NCBI GenBank assembly: GCA_903813345.2
Contig: CAIIXF020000011.1
Span: 6,038,571-6,102,570, forward strand
Reading direction: 5' to 3'
Origin: Owenia fusiformis
Lineage: Eukaryota; Annelida; Polychaeta; Sabellida; Oweniidae
DNA length: 64,000 nucleotides
Shown here: positions 47,401 through 62,400 of the stretch, piece by piece
Position numbering within the stretch: position 1 is the first letter of the stretch
Layout of the letters: each line of letters begins with the position of its first letter
Translations under genes and position numbers: made by a program
The notes under the pieces: generated by a model
Told to the model about the DNA's origin: nothing
Databases searched by the model: none
Seen by the model: only the letters and a program-made list of their open reading frames with translations

Positions 47401-50400
47401 TATTTCGTCACTCTTGTTTCAAAGTCATTTCTGAGGCGACGAGTAATCTCGTCACTCTGGGTAATCAAGAGGTTAAATTATGAAAAACAATTTCCTTTCA
47501 ACATCAGTTCCGATCACCTAAACCAGCTGAATGTGAGGGAGAAAAACAAGAAAATAAATAATTCTGACAAAATTAATAAGATGAGCCCATGTAATCAAAT
47601 GGGGACTCTTAATGATATCGCTAAAGTATACAACTGAGAAAATTACACGTTGTCATTTGTATATTTAAAACCCCGATTGCATGGCTCCGCAATATCAATG
47701 ACTGATTCTAATCAGAAAAAAGAGCTGAGTTACCATATAAATTAGAAGAGCCATGAGTATATATATCGCAATCTGTGTCAATGAAAGCATCAATATATGA
47801 ATCTATGGCTCTTATTTTTACATTCACGGCCTTTAGTTATTCTAATCATTGGAAGATTGAAAAATAATTGAAGGAGAAAGGAAGTGGCAGATTTTTTCCA
47901 CAGGATAATGACAAATCATAGCATGGTACTGATAGGATGTTTTGATTATATCATAGCCGTAGGCAGCGGGGGTTCGGTGGGTTCGAACGAACCCCCGGTC
48001 AGGATTTCCCAAAATATCATGTTGCGGAAAAATGCATATAACCAGAAATATTAAATTACTGTGCTATTTGAAAACTACATATATGAGCAGTAAATGATTT
48101 ATGGATCACACGAGAGCCTTATTTTGTTTAAAACATGTCATAGTGAAGTTACACTTGCCTCAAAACGTTTGGCAACCTTAGGCACTGGGTGAGATTTAAG
48201 GGAAGATCCCAGACCAGAGCATGAGATTTACATTTAGAAATATTAATAATTTCGCACAATTAACTGAAATGCTGCTTCTTTTCGGACAAAATAACCCATC
48301 TTTGGCAATGGCTAAATCAGTCCTTTGTAGGAATTTTGTTTTAAGCCAGTTCTGGTCCAATACGAAGTTATTGAAAACAATGCAGACGTCCCATACTCCG
48401 GATGATTTTTACAACATCGACGAATAAATATCTGGAATAGTTGTAATATTAATGAAACACATGTTCTTTCAAATGTGTACATCTCTGTTTTGTTTTATTT
48501 CAATTAAAATTTAAAACATTTCTTTGGACGTCTTGGGACGTCAATTGTGTTAAGTTATTAAAAAAGTTGTGAAATGAATTATTTAAAAGCGTATATCATT
48601 TATAAACACAAGCATTTGTTCAAATTTATTCATTCTTTCATTTGTTCTGTATTTATTTACCCATCACTTTTCAAAAGAAAATCAATCATTGCAAAAAAAT
48701 GATTTTGTTTTTTCAGATACACTTCACTCATCTAAGAGATTGTATAGAATTCAAATTGTTATCGTTCCAGTTTACTTGCTCTCCATTTTCATGTTAATGT
48801 CATGATATGTTTAGCAAATAAATTATATAATAAAAAAAACATTTAAAAATCATATGGTATTAATCTTCAAATAATGAAGGCCTAATTTGTTATCAAGTCG
48901 TCTGAACTTAACAAAATAACAGTCGCTTGTATTTATATATGAATTATATCCACTAAAACGTTTTTATTATCAATTGCGGTTGATCTGCTCCGGGGGACTT
49001 ACCACTGAGCTCCGGGGACGTCCAAAGAAATATTTTTAACTTTTTAAAATAAAAAATAAAATAAAATAAAGCATAACCGAGACCCACTTATTTGAATAAT
49101 AGATGTTTTTATCAGTAATACGACTATCCCGGATAGTTTAAAAAGCCTTCGTGTAAACGTTGTGAAAAGTTATCATAGAAGAACGATCTTTCGGAGAATA
49201 TGGGTGTTTTACGTCAATTTCAATAACCTTGCATTTGATCCGAACTGGCTTCCAACAAAATTCTTGAAAAACAATGATAAGCCATTGCATGAGGTGATTT
49301 ATTTTGTCCTAGATGAAGTAGCTTAAGTTAAAGAATAAATCGTGCGAAATAGTTGATATTCCTTGGAAACAAATCATGCTCCAGTGTCTTCCAGAAATCG
49401 GACGAAATAATGGTGGATTCGGGGCAAATCAGATTTCAGGATATGTATTCAGTAAAAGATTCACCGAAATATATTTTGATGCAGAAAATTAATTATAAGT
49501 TGTTTGACTTTTTGGCACGTTGCCTGTTTATTTTACTTTGTGAACATTAAAGTTACAAAGCTGCAAGGTCATTATTGAAAATCATTTTTACGTCCTGTGT
49601 TATTTCAATGGGAGAGGTTTCTTGATAAAGCCTATTACTTTCAGTAAATAAAGACATCATTTTTGTTAAATGAAATTCAAATTCAATTGTCCAAATGAAG
49701 GTACTAAAATGAATTATATTTCCCCTCCCAAAATAGTTTTTTTTTTACAAATTATGCATATAAGAATTCAAACCTAAAGATGCTTTAATACATAATCCAA
49801 TGGGTTAGTTAGGATTGCCAAACTTTTGGAGGGAGTGTAAATGTACAAATTGCAAAAATAGAACCCCCGGTCACCAAATCCTGGCTACGCCACTGTATAT
49901 ACCATAATTAATTAATTTTCGTATATAAGTTTACCTCACTGCTTATTTTAGACAATCTCATCATTCTGAACGGACGCGTAGATTTAATCTAATGAGTCCA
50001 CAGAATCTGCCCTGTCAACCCTCATGCATTAGGCGTGATTGTCACGCGTTTGCTGGAAATGATGCAGTATATTGATATTTAAAAAATATTTGCTTTTTAT
50101 AAAATGCTGATATGGTAAAAAACTAACGTCGAAAAAAGCGAATGCATTCCGCTTGGACTTTTCACGCGAATTCCGTATACGTCACTCACTTGCTTCGAAA
50201 TATGTGTATATCACACATTTTCTTAGAAATATTTTGTACCTACCTCAAGTTGACAGGCCTGCAAAATTGATGTATAAAAGTTAATGAAATATGCTTATCT
50301 GATTGGCTATTTTGATTGTCTTGGAGTCATGTACCATTACAGAGAAATAACTATTAACTGCAGCAAGAGAAAAAAGTATTTAAAGATCTAGATCTAGAAA

Positions 50401-53400
50401 TCAAAATTATTATCTGTATTTATTTAAGCATGGATGTCTTAAATTGACTTATCTCTAGATCTGAACTCAATCATTATGACAACTGTTGTAATTTTTCTGG
50501 ACACCAACAATTTAGCTCTCAAATAATTGAGCTAACGAGTACTCAGCTTCGAGACCTGATATCACGCAAGACATATATATTATCTCAATTTTCTTTTTCC
50601 CGCTCTTCTACAATGCTGCTTTAGTGATTTAGGAGCCATTTTTGTAATAATTAAATTATATTGATATAAATAAATAGAATAAATTGAATTAAAAAAAAAA
50701 TAAATATACCATATTCTCTCTAATGAGCGCAATGTGCGTTCCCCAAATTGAAATTGAAAAGGGTAAGATATAGAGAGGTTCCAATAAGTGCTCATACAAA
50801 AAATTTGGAAAATCATATCGCCGATTATAATTATCTTTTTAGTAATTTATCACTAAGCCTTACATACTCTACTGCTCCTGTATATTTTTTCTTTGCATTT
50901 AAATATTGTCATCAGTTGATATCTTGTGTCAATAATTGACCAATGATTAGTGCACCGTTCAAATGACCACTATTGTGGTCATTGGAACTGTGCGTACATT
51001 AGACAGAATACGGTAAGTACAGTAAAACCTGTAATCTGAACACCTCTTATTGTGATCACTTTTTGGTCCTATTTTTTAATCTGCAGGTAAATTTACCTTA
51101 CAGAAATTTATAGTTCTATGCTATCTTGTGATCGATCATTAAAGATGACATCTTAAGATTATGCAGTTATTTAGGATTTTAGTCAAGAAATATCTATCTG
51201 GACTATTATAAAACTAACATTTCAAGTCAATATACTGAAATGATTGTGTTCAAGAAATGAGTCTTATTTCATGAGGCACCATTATCATGAGTGTTAAATA
51301 TTTTTATCTGATTATTTTTTACTCACGTTGAAAACATATAGGCCACAAGAAAATTTCCAATCATTCCAGTTAGCCCAATTATTGTTATATACACCCCCAC
51401 AGCATAATGCCAAATTGCTGGTATCTCTCTCCATTGGAACTTTCTCCAATATGGATGTATGAAAAGTGCATCGGGATCGTCAGTTTCATTTGCATCCAGT
51501 GTCTCAATTGTTGCGTTGATGGCTTTGATTATTCCGTTTGGTGAGGTGATAGCCTCAATGAAGTTTTCAATGGTTGTTCCGATTGTATGTTCAAGAACTG
51601 CACCGACTGTTGAGTTTGTGGTGACATTTTGAGCAGAATCCATTTTGTCCAATCTGTATTGTTTTGCTACCAATATTCATATAAGATGTTTTTACATCTT
51701 TGAGACGATGTTGCTTCTGTACTCTCAACTGACTTGTTGTAGATAAGAATGAAATAAATATTTCTTACAATTAGGGACCATATCAAACCATTAATATTTT
51801 TTTCATAACGATTAAGGTAAATCCAACCTTTACTCAAAAATAGAAATTAACAATTTGAGCAAAATGTCAACATGTCCCCTTGTGAGAATTATAATGTCCC
51901 AAGTGCCATTTTTGAAAAAATAGATTTTTAGAGATTTGTTCTATTTAGCTTATTCTCTTTCTGTGATATTCCCTTACCGATATCTCATCTCATAGCCTGC
52001 TTTTTGTGTCAAATTGTCCATAAAAGATTCAAACATATTATTTTATTTTAACTTGTCCTAAATGTGCCATGAATTGTTTCAATTAGATCATATGAAAAAG
52101 TTACAAACTTGAATTTTTTCAAAAAGTGGACCCCTCCCCCCTTGGCAAATTCTAGCTAAGGGCCTGATTTTAATTTATTTTTGCAAGTAATAACTTCAAA
52201 AGTATATGTAGGGAAAAAGACACATTTAAATTGAAATAATTTGCTCAAAAACTGTTTAAGATTATCTAGAGTACTTATACATATGACAAAACAGTGTGAA
52301 AAATGTACACATGGCAGTTGAATACTTTTGGAGTTACAGATTTTTCAAAGTGGGCTAGGACATAATCATTCTCAAAAAGTGATATGTAGAATTTACAAAA
52401 GAGCTACATGTAGCTAACCCTTTTTGGCAAACACGGTGAGCCTATAGGATAGACTAGGTGTCCATCCACAGGTCTGTTAGTCTGTCCATAGGTTGGTCCT
52501 TTCTATTTTATTTTGAGGTTTTGGCCTGGTCCCCCATCCCACTAGATCAATAATGAACTCGTTCTAGTTCACAATTTCATCTGTCATCACTACGGCTAGA
52601 CACACAGTAGTGTCAATATCATCAGTCAGAAATTATTACTGTACTCAGATTTAAGCAGGAAATCTTTCATGGGATTTATATTTAGTTTCGTAATCTTTAG
52701 GAAATGACAGTGCTATAGCTAGCAAATTTATAAAACATTAGGGAGGTCAATCTAAACCTTTTTAAGAGAATTTGTATGTTAGTGTGTAGTATAATAATGC
52801 TTAGAGATTACTGCCCCTCCTCATAATTGTTCCTTACTGGAACCTAATTACAACTTTTTCCCTTTTATATAGGAGCGTAGCCAGCAATTGTCAAGGGGGT
52901 GCTATTTTCTGGGTTTGCATCCCCGGGTTTGCATCACTGCAATTAAGCAAAGCGAACCCCAAAATTTGCATTGTATGTATTTACTTTATATGGTGTATTC
53001 TAAGCATTTTAAACTATCATTTGTTCATGTTTTTTCACCAAAATGTTTTTCCTTTTTGTAGGGGTGGGGGTATGATCGCACACATTATGATTCTCATATA
53101 CTCAGTTGGGCAAGGAAAAGATAGAGTAAGAATAAATCCCCACAGCACCATAATACTACATTCGTGAACAAGTTACAGGGTGTCCCATTACTTATGAGAA
53201 TTTTTTAAGGAAGATATAAGGCATGAATGATTTTCCTTCAAATTAAGTGCACTTAATAAACAAACATTGAGGAATAATTGACAGGAATTTCAGGCACATA
53301 TCTTTTATATTTCCAAATTTATTGACATTTGAATTATACATCGCCACAAACCCCGGAGTTATCGGGAAAATACAACAGTTTGAAAAATGACCCATGCCTT

Positions 53401-56400
53401 ATATCTCTCTCAAAAAATTCTCATGAGTTCTGGGACACCCTGTATCTTAAAAATGTATAGCTTATTTACCCTTATGTTTCAATTTCACACCTTTTAGGAT
53501 CAAATTATTGAACCGTACAATTGCTCAAGCCTATTTTATTACAATCCCAACAGTTTATCCCGTTCGGAATGGAAATCTAATTTAAACCTATAAGGAATTA
53601 GAAAGGATTGAGAGTGTAACTTAAGGGTTATTGACTCCCAGAGTGCAACATATCGATATTCTGTCCCATACATGGGGATGTCATGCTACAAAATTCGAAT
53701 TCCAACAGCTGCCATTTTGTTCACTTCAACATTTAAATCGTGAATTTTGGTCTTATTTCCTAACGGAAAATTCCCAAACTCACAAGAAATGATTGAGATA
53801 TTGGTTCACATCTTTTGAACTGTTTGAATTTATGATTGGTTATTATTTTATACAATTACAACATTTTGGCGTTTTCATTCTTGGAAAATATCGACTTCAA
53901 TTCTGGGAGCGCAGTCCTCCTTGGTTGTAACTGTAAAATGTTCAAAAACCATGCGAGTATTTCCCTTATAATACTGATTTCATTTCTATGCTATCTTTAA
54001 CCTCTTGAATACCCAGAGTGACAAGAATTGACCTTGAAACCTAGTGACAAGATAATAGGTATGACAAGGAATGCTGAAAGCAAAAAATGGCAAGTAATTA
54101 TGACAGCTACTCACTTCTTACAGATATGATATCTTATTAACCAAGGGGTCATTAACAGAAACTTCGAAAAGTTACGAATTCGTTAATCATGAAATTGTTG
54201 TAACCATGGATAAAATGATGTCACAGTTATAGAACAATGGATTTTATGAATTCTTAACTTTATGAAGTTTCTGTTAATGGCCCCCAGGAAATTAAGATGT
54301 ACTGTCCTACCCCAGATTTGGATATCGTAAGCGTTATAGTAAATAGGGAATAAATATTCATTAATGATATCCTGTAACCACCTAAAGAGGAATGTAATAG
54401 CATGGGCTTTCAATTAGAAAGCCCATGGTAATAGTCAGTTGTCATTTTATGATTACGTTTTTATTATACTTCTTCCTCTGACAACTATAGTTATGTCAGG
54501 TATTGCACGTAACACTGATTCCTTCGTGCCTCGTGTAATTTTCTGTATCAGATATCATCGTGTTTCACATTTCCTGCCAAAAGACCGTAATAACACTGCT
54601 GAGGTGTCAAGTCATTATTGTAATGAACTCTTACAACAGCGTAAATATTGTATGGATATTGTTGTTTTGTGGTGCTTCTGAGGTGATCTAAGAACTTTGG
54701 TGGTCAGCCTTGGAAATTGTCGCTCATTTTTTGTCCTTCTATTTGTTAGGATTCTTTGTGGAAAGATTAGGCCTATATGGTTTTATTATCCCACCGAACG
54801 AAGTTTGGAGGGATATAGGGAATGCCTCCGTCCGTCCGTATGCACGTCTGTCCGTCCATACGTCCGGACAATAACTCAAATACTGTTGGCCCAATTTTGT
54901 TCATATTATGTACACATACATTGTATTCCCTATGGGAGTAGAAGTTCTGCTCGAAAGCCGATTTTCAAAATGGCCGCTCATTTAAAAATGGTGGCCATTT
55001 TAGTGCCAATTTTACAGTAATTTAGGTGCAATATGTAGAACTGTAATGGCAATATGTTTCAAATGTAAAAAAAATTATATAGGACATTGATAAAGCTAGA
55101 AATATAGATATTAAAGAAGCACGTGGCAGCCATCTTGAAAAATGGCGGCCTTTACTCGTTGTTTTACGATTTTTGCTATAACTCAAGAAGTAGTGGAGCG
55201 ATTTTGTTCATATTTGGTATGTGAATACTATAAGCATGGCTCACTGTCTAATGACACTTTTGGTAGGAGGTGGCCATTTTTAAAAATGGCCATCATTTTA
55301 ACGTATTTTACTATAACTCGAAAAGTAGTGGAGCGATTTTGTTCATATTTCAATTTGGTATGTGAATACTATAAGCATGGTACACTGTCTAATGATACTT
55401 TTGGTAGAAGGTGGCCATTTTGAAAAATGGCCGCCATTTAAATGTATTTTACTCAGCCTTTACTTGTTATTTTACAATTTTTGCTATAACTCGAAAAGTA
55501 GTGGAGCGATTTTGTTCATATTTGGTATGTGAATACTATAAGCATGGCACACTGACTAATGACACTTTCGGTAGAAGGCGGCCATTTTGAAAAATTTCCA
55601 CCATTTTAAAGTATTTTACTATAACTCAGAGTAGTTGAGCGATTTTGTTCATATTTGGTATGTGAATACTATAAAGAAAAAAAGCATATTACTTCTTCTG
55701 ATGACAACTAAACTAGTGAGCAACCATTTTGAAAATGGTGGCCTTTCTTATTTGTGTTATTTTATGATATTTGCTATATATATTTTGTTTGTAAGAATGC
55801 CAGCCATTTCTGTTCGATGGGATTTGCTACATTTGGCGTTGCCGTTCAGGTTAATCTAACTTAGAGATATTTCAAGATTCCAACTGGCAAATTTTATGCA
55901 ATGTTATTTTTCTAATAATAATTTCGTGATGAGCTAAATCTGTCGGAGGAATTAAAGCCTAATCACCAGCTAGGTTGTAAGGTCATTTAATGGTGACATA
56001 AAATGGTATCAGTTCGATTTACAATCATATTACTTTGATCCAATAATGTTTTAGCATATTCTGTACAAATTTTGTGAGAATTGAGTAAAATCTGAAGAGA
56101 TGTCAGATACTTTTATCTTATTTATTGATCACCCTGTATTTTATAACATTTTCAACTTAAAGTTTAAAAATAGAACGAAAGATGTAAAAACCAAGAGAAA
56201 TCCCCGGGAATAGTTCTGATACAGGATCTGATACAGGATTTTGGCTGATTCGGGATCTATTTAAATATGTTATTATAAAAAAAAAAATGTATACACTTTT
56301 TCTTAAAGTAAGTTTTAGGCCTACGAATAAACAATCGCCCTAGTAAGTTTGTCTCTGGTTCAGTCAGTGGAATTTGCATTTGCAATTAGGCTTTAAATCA

Positions 56401-59400
56401 ACATGCGCTTTTGCGACTTTTTGTAATCACTATTTATTGATTTGAAGAATAAGCTGAATTAAAAAAGTGTAAGAACGGGTAATACTGATTAACGACCCGT
56501 CATGTAAAACGAGGGGCAGACCTTGATATGAGCTTTAATTTAGTAAGTTTTGTAACATCTTACAAAACTTGGCGACTTGATTCTGTATGCCATCATAGAA
56601 CTTAGTATTATAAGCATGTGTGTAAACATTTTCAAATTATTTAGTCCGATTATGCATTCTATTAAAGGTGACCTTCTTGGAGGTTTAAGCAAGAAGAAAT
56701 AAATCAGTATTATGGTTGTTTTATAAGGGGTGAAGCAAGTCCTTTAAGGTGAATGAAGAAAAATTAACCTGGAAAATGGAAGATGTTTAAACATACAGTA
56801 AAACCTGTATATAGGAACACCTATGGAACCACAAGGTGTTCAGTGTAAGAAGGTGTTCACTGGAGGGGGATTTTATACAGGAGTCAATGTAAAATGTGCA
56901 ATGAGGTGGTGTTCACTAAACACGGGTGTTCACTATAGAGAGGTGTTCACTAAGACAGGCTATACTGAAAATATATATGCTCCAATACCAACAGTTCTTT
57001 TATTCAATCTACTCTTCTCACCTCACCCTCATTCACATGAAGGACCCACTCATCCATCTGTCAGTCCATTTTTTGTCGGTCCTTTAGCAATGTGTGGACA
57101 ATTGAAAACTGAACTTTATCTGAACCAATGCAGGCCATCCAACTGTCCAGCAATTTGCGTATTTGTCACGCATTTGCTGGAAAATTTGAAGTCACAACAA
57201 TTTGTTTGCGTGACAGAATATGTCACACAAATACGCATGTTACCAGATTTTTGTCAAGCAAAAATATTTCTGTAGAAAAACTTCAAAAAATGATCACCGA
57301 TACAGCAAAAAAACAAATGCCAAAAACGCGGATACCGTATATGTCACGCATTTTCCTCGAAATATTTTATTTCTACCCCCCCAGACTTGGACCAAGGTGT
57401 CCACAATTTGAATAAAGGTGTTCAACATTTGTAAGTCACTCTTATTAGTGTTTCCAAGTTGACAGGCCTGCCAATGTTACTTATCAATTTAATGGGAGTC
57501 TACGCTGATTAGTTTACACTATTGGGTTCAGAATGGCTGAATAGTCCAAGCTTGTATTTTTGCCTCATTTTGGAAAAATGTTTTTCTTTCCAATAACTAA
57601 CTTTTGCTTTTTCAATATTTTACTTCGCCTCCTCTTGAGTAATAGGGCATTTTTCAATAATTTACTTTGGCCTCCTCTTGAGTAATAAGGCATTTTTCAA
57701 TATTTTACTTTTGCCTCCTCTTGAGTAAATGGGCATTTTTCAATATTTTACTTTGGCCTCTTCTTGAGTAAATGGGCATTTTTCAATAATTTACTTCGCC
57801 TCCTCTTGAGGAAATGGGTATTTTTCAATCTTTAAATTTCGCCTTCTATTGAGGAAATGGGCATTTTTCAATATTTTACTTTTGCCTCCTCTTGAGTAAA
57901 TGGGCATTTTTCAATATTTTAGATAGCCTAGGCCATGAATTACAATACCAATCTGTTGATCTACATGGCTATAAATCATGTTTTGATTAGATCATCACTC
58001 TAATCAGTTTTCTCATTTTGTACCTGTTTGTTATTGTTATCTCTATTAAAATCTACTTGCAAACTATATCAATGTGATACCTGGGATCAATAAATAGAAT
58101 CAAATTTGAAAAAAGGCGAGCAAGCATCAATAAGGCAAAACTGAAAAAACTAATTAAGACCTTAGTTTCAAAGCTTCAAAGTCTAAAATAATATCTATAT
58201 TGTTGTCGCCTTGTGCTGACGACCTGGCATGTTGGTATATGCAAGCGAGTGCCACATTAATCAGTACTTGTTATCAAAATTCCAGGAAAACCGCCAATCT
58301 GTGCAACTTGTTTCTATAAATTTTGGCGAGCCAGTTGCCCCTTCCGTCTCATGCCTTGATGTACCTGTCTCATTAATTCTTTTAAGTGCCAATGAATAAT
58401 TGACAGATTACAGCATATGCCTTATAATTAATTAACTTGTTTTTACCTGTCCTCTTTGTACAGGGTGTCTCAGAAAAATTTACGCCAAGATTAACGTGGA
58501 ATAACTCTTTAGAGTGATAAAAGAATATTCTTGTTTTGGATAATTTTATTTGTGACTTGGAGTATTGTTAGACCACATTTTTTATCCCATCCAACAAAGT
58601 TCGGAGCATATTACACTCTTAGTGACATATTTTCTGATAGGCAGCCATTTTCAAGGCCCCCCCCCCCCCCCTTTCAAAAATGGCTATGTCTTGGCGTTGC
58701 TATTATCTAGTTTGTTTTACATTTTAAGTAATTTTAAACTAGGGGAGACACTGCAGGGGGTAGTTGGGTAGGACCATTACTCAGATATCCCAATTATATC
58801 GTATATTGTAGTATTTACATCTATAATTTCAGGTCACGTTAAACCAGGGGAAACAGTGTTACTGCATGCAGGAGGTAGTGGAGTCGGGACAGCCGCCACG
58901 CAACTATGCGACTTGATTGGTGCAAAAGCCATTGTCACTGCAGGCAGTGAGGCTAAAATCAACATGGCTAAATCTCTCGGAGCAGTCGCAGGATTCAATT
59001 ATAAAGAAGTGGATTTTGCTGAAAAAGTACTTGAGTTTACGGAAGGTATTTTATAGTCTTATTTCTCATATTCAATTTTATTTGAAGGCATTCTATTTAC
59101 AATGAAGGTAAATCTCAGCTGTCAAATCTCGATTAAAATCGGGAGAAATCCCAATGTTTTATTGCTCATCCAAATTTATTTTTCAAAATCCCGATTTTTA
59201 TCCCGATTTTAAGGAAATATCCTGATTTTTTGTAAAATATCCAGATTTTAAGAAAATTATCCAATTTTTGGTAAATTATCCCAATTTTTATTTTTTTACT
59301 TGACAGGTATAGGTTGATACATGTTGTTCATTTTTCTTCATCAAGCCCCCCCCCCCCCCAAAGTCTGATGTCCACAAACTCCTGCAAAATATTTGATCCC

Positions 59401-62400
59401 CAGGATAATTTCATTAGGCTTGTATTGGACAATCCATACCTTTACTATTGCAAAGAAGGAAAAAACAAACCTTGCCATTTCATTTTTATATTTTCTCAAA
59501 ATACTTCTCATTTTGTTACTGTTAGATATAAAAAACTTTGAATTTAGCACCATCTACAGTAAAACCTGTGCTGTATATTTAAACATCTCTAATCTGAACA
59601 CCTCTCAGTGTGAACACTTTTTGTCTGATTAGAACACTTTTGGCCATTCTTAGTAATTGTTTGGATTTGACAGGTTTTACGTTGCATTTTTTAACATATC
59701 CAGGGATCAGTCCTGTAGCCAGAATTTGCCAAGGGGGGTCCCCTTCATAAAAATTTTCAGGGGATCACTTTTCACCAAAAATGGCCAAAATCACTTGAAA
59801 AGTACTCAGAATGGTGAAAAACTGCATGATTCTGGAAGAATTTCCCCCCCCCTCTGGCTATGGGGCCTGAAGTTCATTCAGGTGGCCACATATTACAGCT
59901 GAATTTCTATAATAGCACTATTTTTATTGGTACATCTGTTGTTGCATACATGTACATGTATATATTTATCCCATCGAACGAAGTTCGGAGGGATATAGGG
60001 AACGCCTCCGTCCGTCCGTACGTACGTCCGTCCGTCCGTCCGTCTGTCCGTCCGTCCGTCCGGGCAATAACTCAAATACCGTTGGCCCGATTTTGTTCAT
60101 ATTTTGTACACATATACCCCATGGGGGTAGAAGTTCTGCTCGAAAGCCGATTTTCAAAATGGCCACTCATTTCAAAATGGCGGCCATTTTAGTGCCGATT
60201 TTATAGTAATTTAGGTGCAATATGTAAAACTGTAGTAGCAATATGTTTTAAATGTAAAAAAGTTATAAAGGACATTAATAATGCTACAAATGTAGATATT
60301 AAAGAAGCACATGGCAGCCATCTTGAAAAATGGCGGCCTTTACTCGTCATTTTACGATTTTTGCTGTAACTCAAAATAATAGTGGAGCGAATTTGTTCAT
60401 ATTTGGTATGTGAATACTATAAGCATTGCACACTGTCTAAAGACACTTTTGGTAGAAGGTGGCCATTTTGAAAAATGGCCGCTATTTTGAAAAATGGCTG
60501 CCATTTTAACGTATTTTACTATAACTCGAAAAGTAGTGGAGCGATTTTGTTCATATTTGGTGTGTGAATACTATAAGCATGGCACACTGTCCTATGACAC
60601 TGTGGGTAGAAGGCGGCCATTTTGAAAAAAAATTGAAAAATGGCCGCCATTTTAATGTATTTTACTATAACTCGAAAAGTAGTGGAGCGATTTTGTTCAT
60701 ATTTGGTGTGTGAATACTATAAGGATGGCACACTGTCCTATGACACTTTGGGTAAAAGGCGGCTATTTTGAAAAAAAATTGAAAAATGGCCGCCATTTTA
60801 ACGTATTTTACTATAACTCGAAAAGTAGTGGAGCGATTTTGTTCATATTTGGTGTGTGAATACTACAAGCATGGCACACTGTCCTATGACACCTTCAGTA
60901 GAAGGCGGCCATTTTGAAAATTTTTTTGAAAAATGGCCTCCATTTTAATGTATTTTACTATAACTCGAAAAGTGGTGGAGCGATTTTGTTCATATTTGGT
61001 ATGTGAATACTATAAGCATTGCACACTGTCTATTTCTAATGACACTTTTGGTAGAAGGTGGCCATTTTGAAAAATGGCCGCCATTTTTACGTATTTTAAT
61101 AACTCGAAAAGTAGTGGAGCGATTTTGTTCATATTTGATATGTGAATACTCTAAGCATGGCACATTGTCCAATAAAACTTTGGGGAGTAGTCGGCCATTT
61201 TAAAAATGGCCACCATTTTTATGTGTGTTATTTTACAAGTACGTGTGCGATTTTTCAAAAAATTTAGAGGTGGCTACTTAAAAGCATATTATATTTCTTC
61301 TGATGACAACTTGGCTAGTGAGCAACCATTTTGAAAATGGTGGCCTTTCTGGTTAGTTGTTTTATGATATTTGCAATTCATTGTAAAAATGCCAGCCATT
61401 TCTGTTCGATGGGATTCGCTACGCTTTGGCGTTGCCGTTGTTCTGGTTTAGGTAAAGGCGTTGACCTCATATTGGATCCAGTTGGAGGAAGTTACTGGGA
61501 AAAGAACACTGCTGCAATTGCTTTAGATGGAAGATGGGTTCTCTATGGCTCAATGGGTATGTCTTTATTAATCATGAAATTGCTTTAGATGGAAGATGGG
61601 TACTCTATGGCTCAATGGGTATGTCTCTATAAATCATGAAATTGCTTTAGATGGAAGATGGGTACTCTATGGATCAATGGGTATGTCTCTATAAATCATG
61701 AAATTGCTTTAGATGGAAGATGGGTACTCTATGGCTCAATGGGTATGTCTCTATAAATCATGAAATTGCTTTAGATGGAAGATGGGTACTCTATGGCTCA
61801 ATGGGTATGTCTCTATAAATCATGAAATTGCTTTAGATGGAAGATGGGTACTCTATGGCTCAATGGGTATGTCTCTATAAATCATGAAATTGCTTTAGAT
61901 GGAAGATGGGTACTCTATGGCTCAATGGGTATGTCTCTATAAATCATGAAATTGCTTTAGCTGGAAGATGGGTACTCTATGGCTCAATGGGTATGTCTCT
62001 ATAAATCATGAAATTGCTTTAGATGGAAGATGGGTACTCTATGGCTCAATGGGTATGTCTTTATAAATCATGAAATTGCTTTAGCTGGAAGATGGGTACT
62101 CTATGGCTCAATGGGTATGTCTCTATAAATCATGAAATTGCTTTAGATGGAAGATGGGTACTCTATGGCTCAATGGGTATGTCTTTATAAATCATGAAAT
62201 TGCTTTAGCTGGAAGATGGGTACTCTATGGCTCAATGGGTATGTCTTTATATACATCATGAATGTGGTATTCAACAATGGTCAATTACTCTCAACCATCA
62301 AATCAAAGGACAAGGTGCAATTATTGGCAAATATCCCTATGGTCAAAATGAATCATTCGTAGGTGTAACATGAAGAATAAAATGTCATATAATACTTTGG

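Noticed and set aside
47950-49895. A complete DNA transposon in opsin intron 1
   Set aside because: Similar words occur at both ends, but no clean terminal inverted repeat, target duplication or transposase could be shown. The frames at 48221 and 49353 match nothing I recognise.
59893-60166. Frames encoding RTDGRTD-type repeats
   Set aside because: Translations of the GTCCG microsatellite head of a repeat element, not genes.
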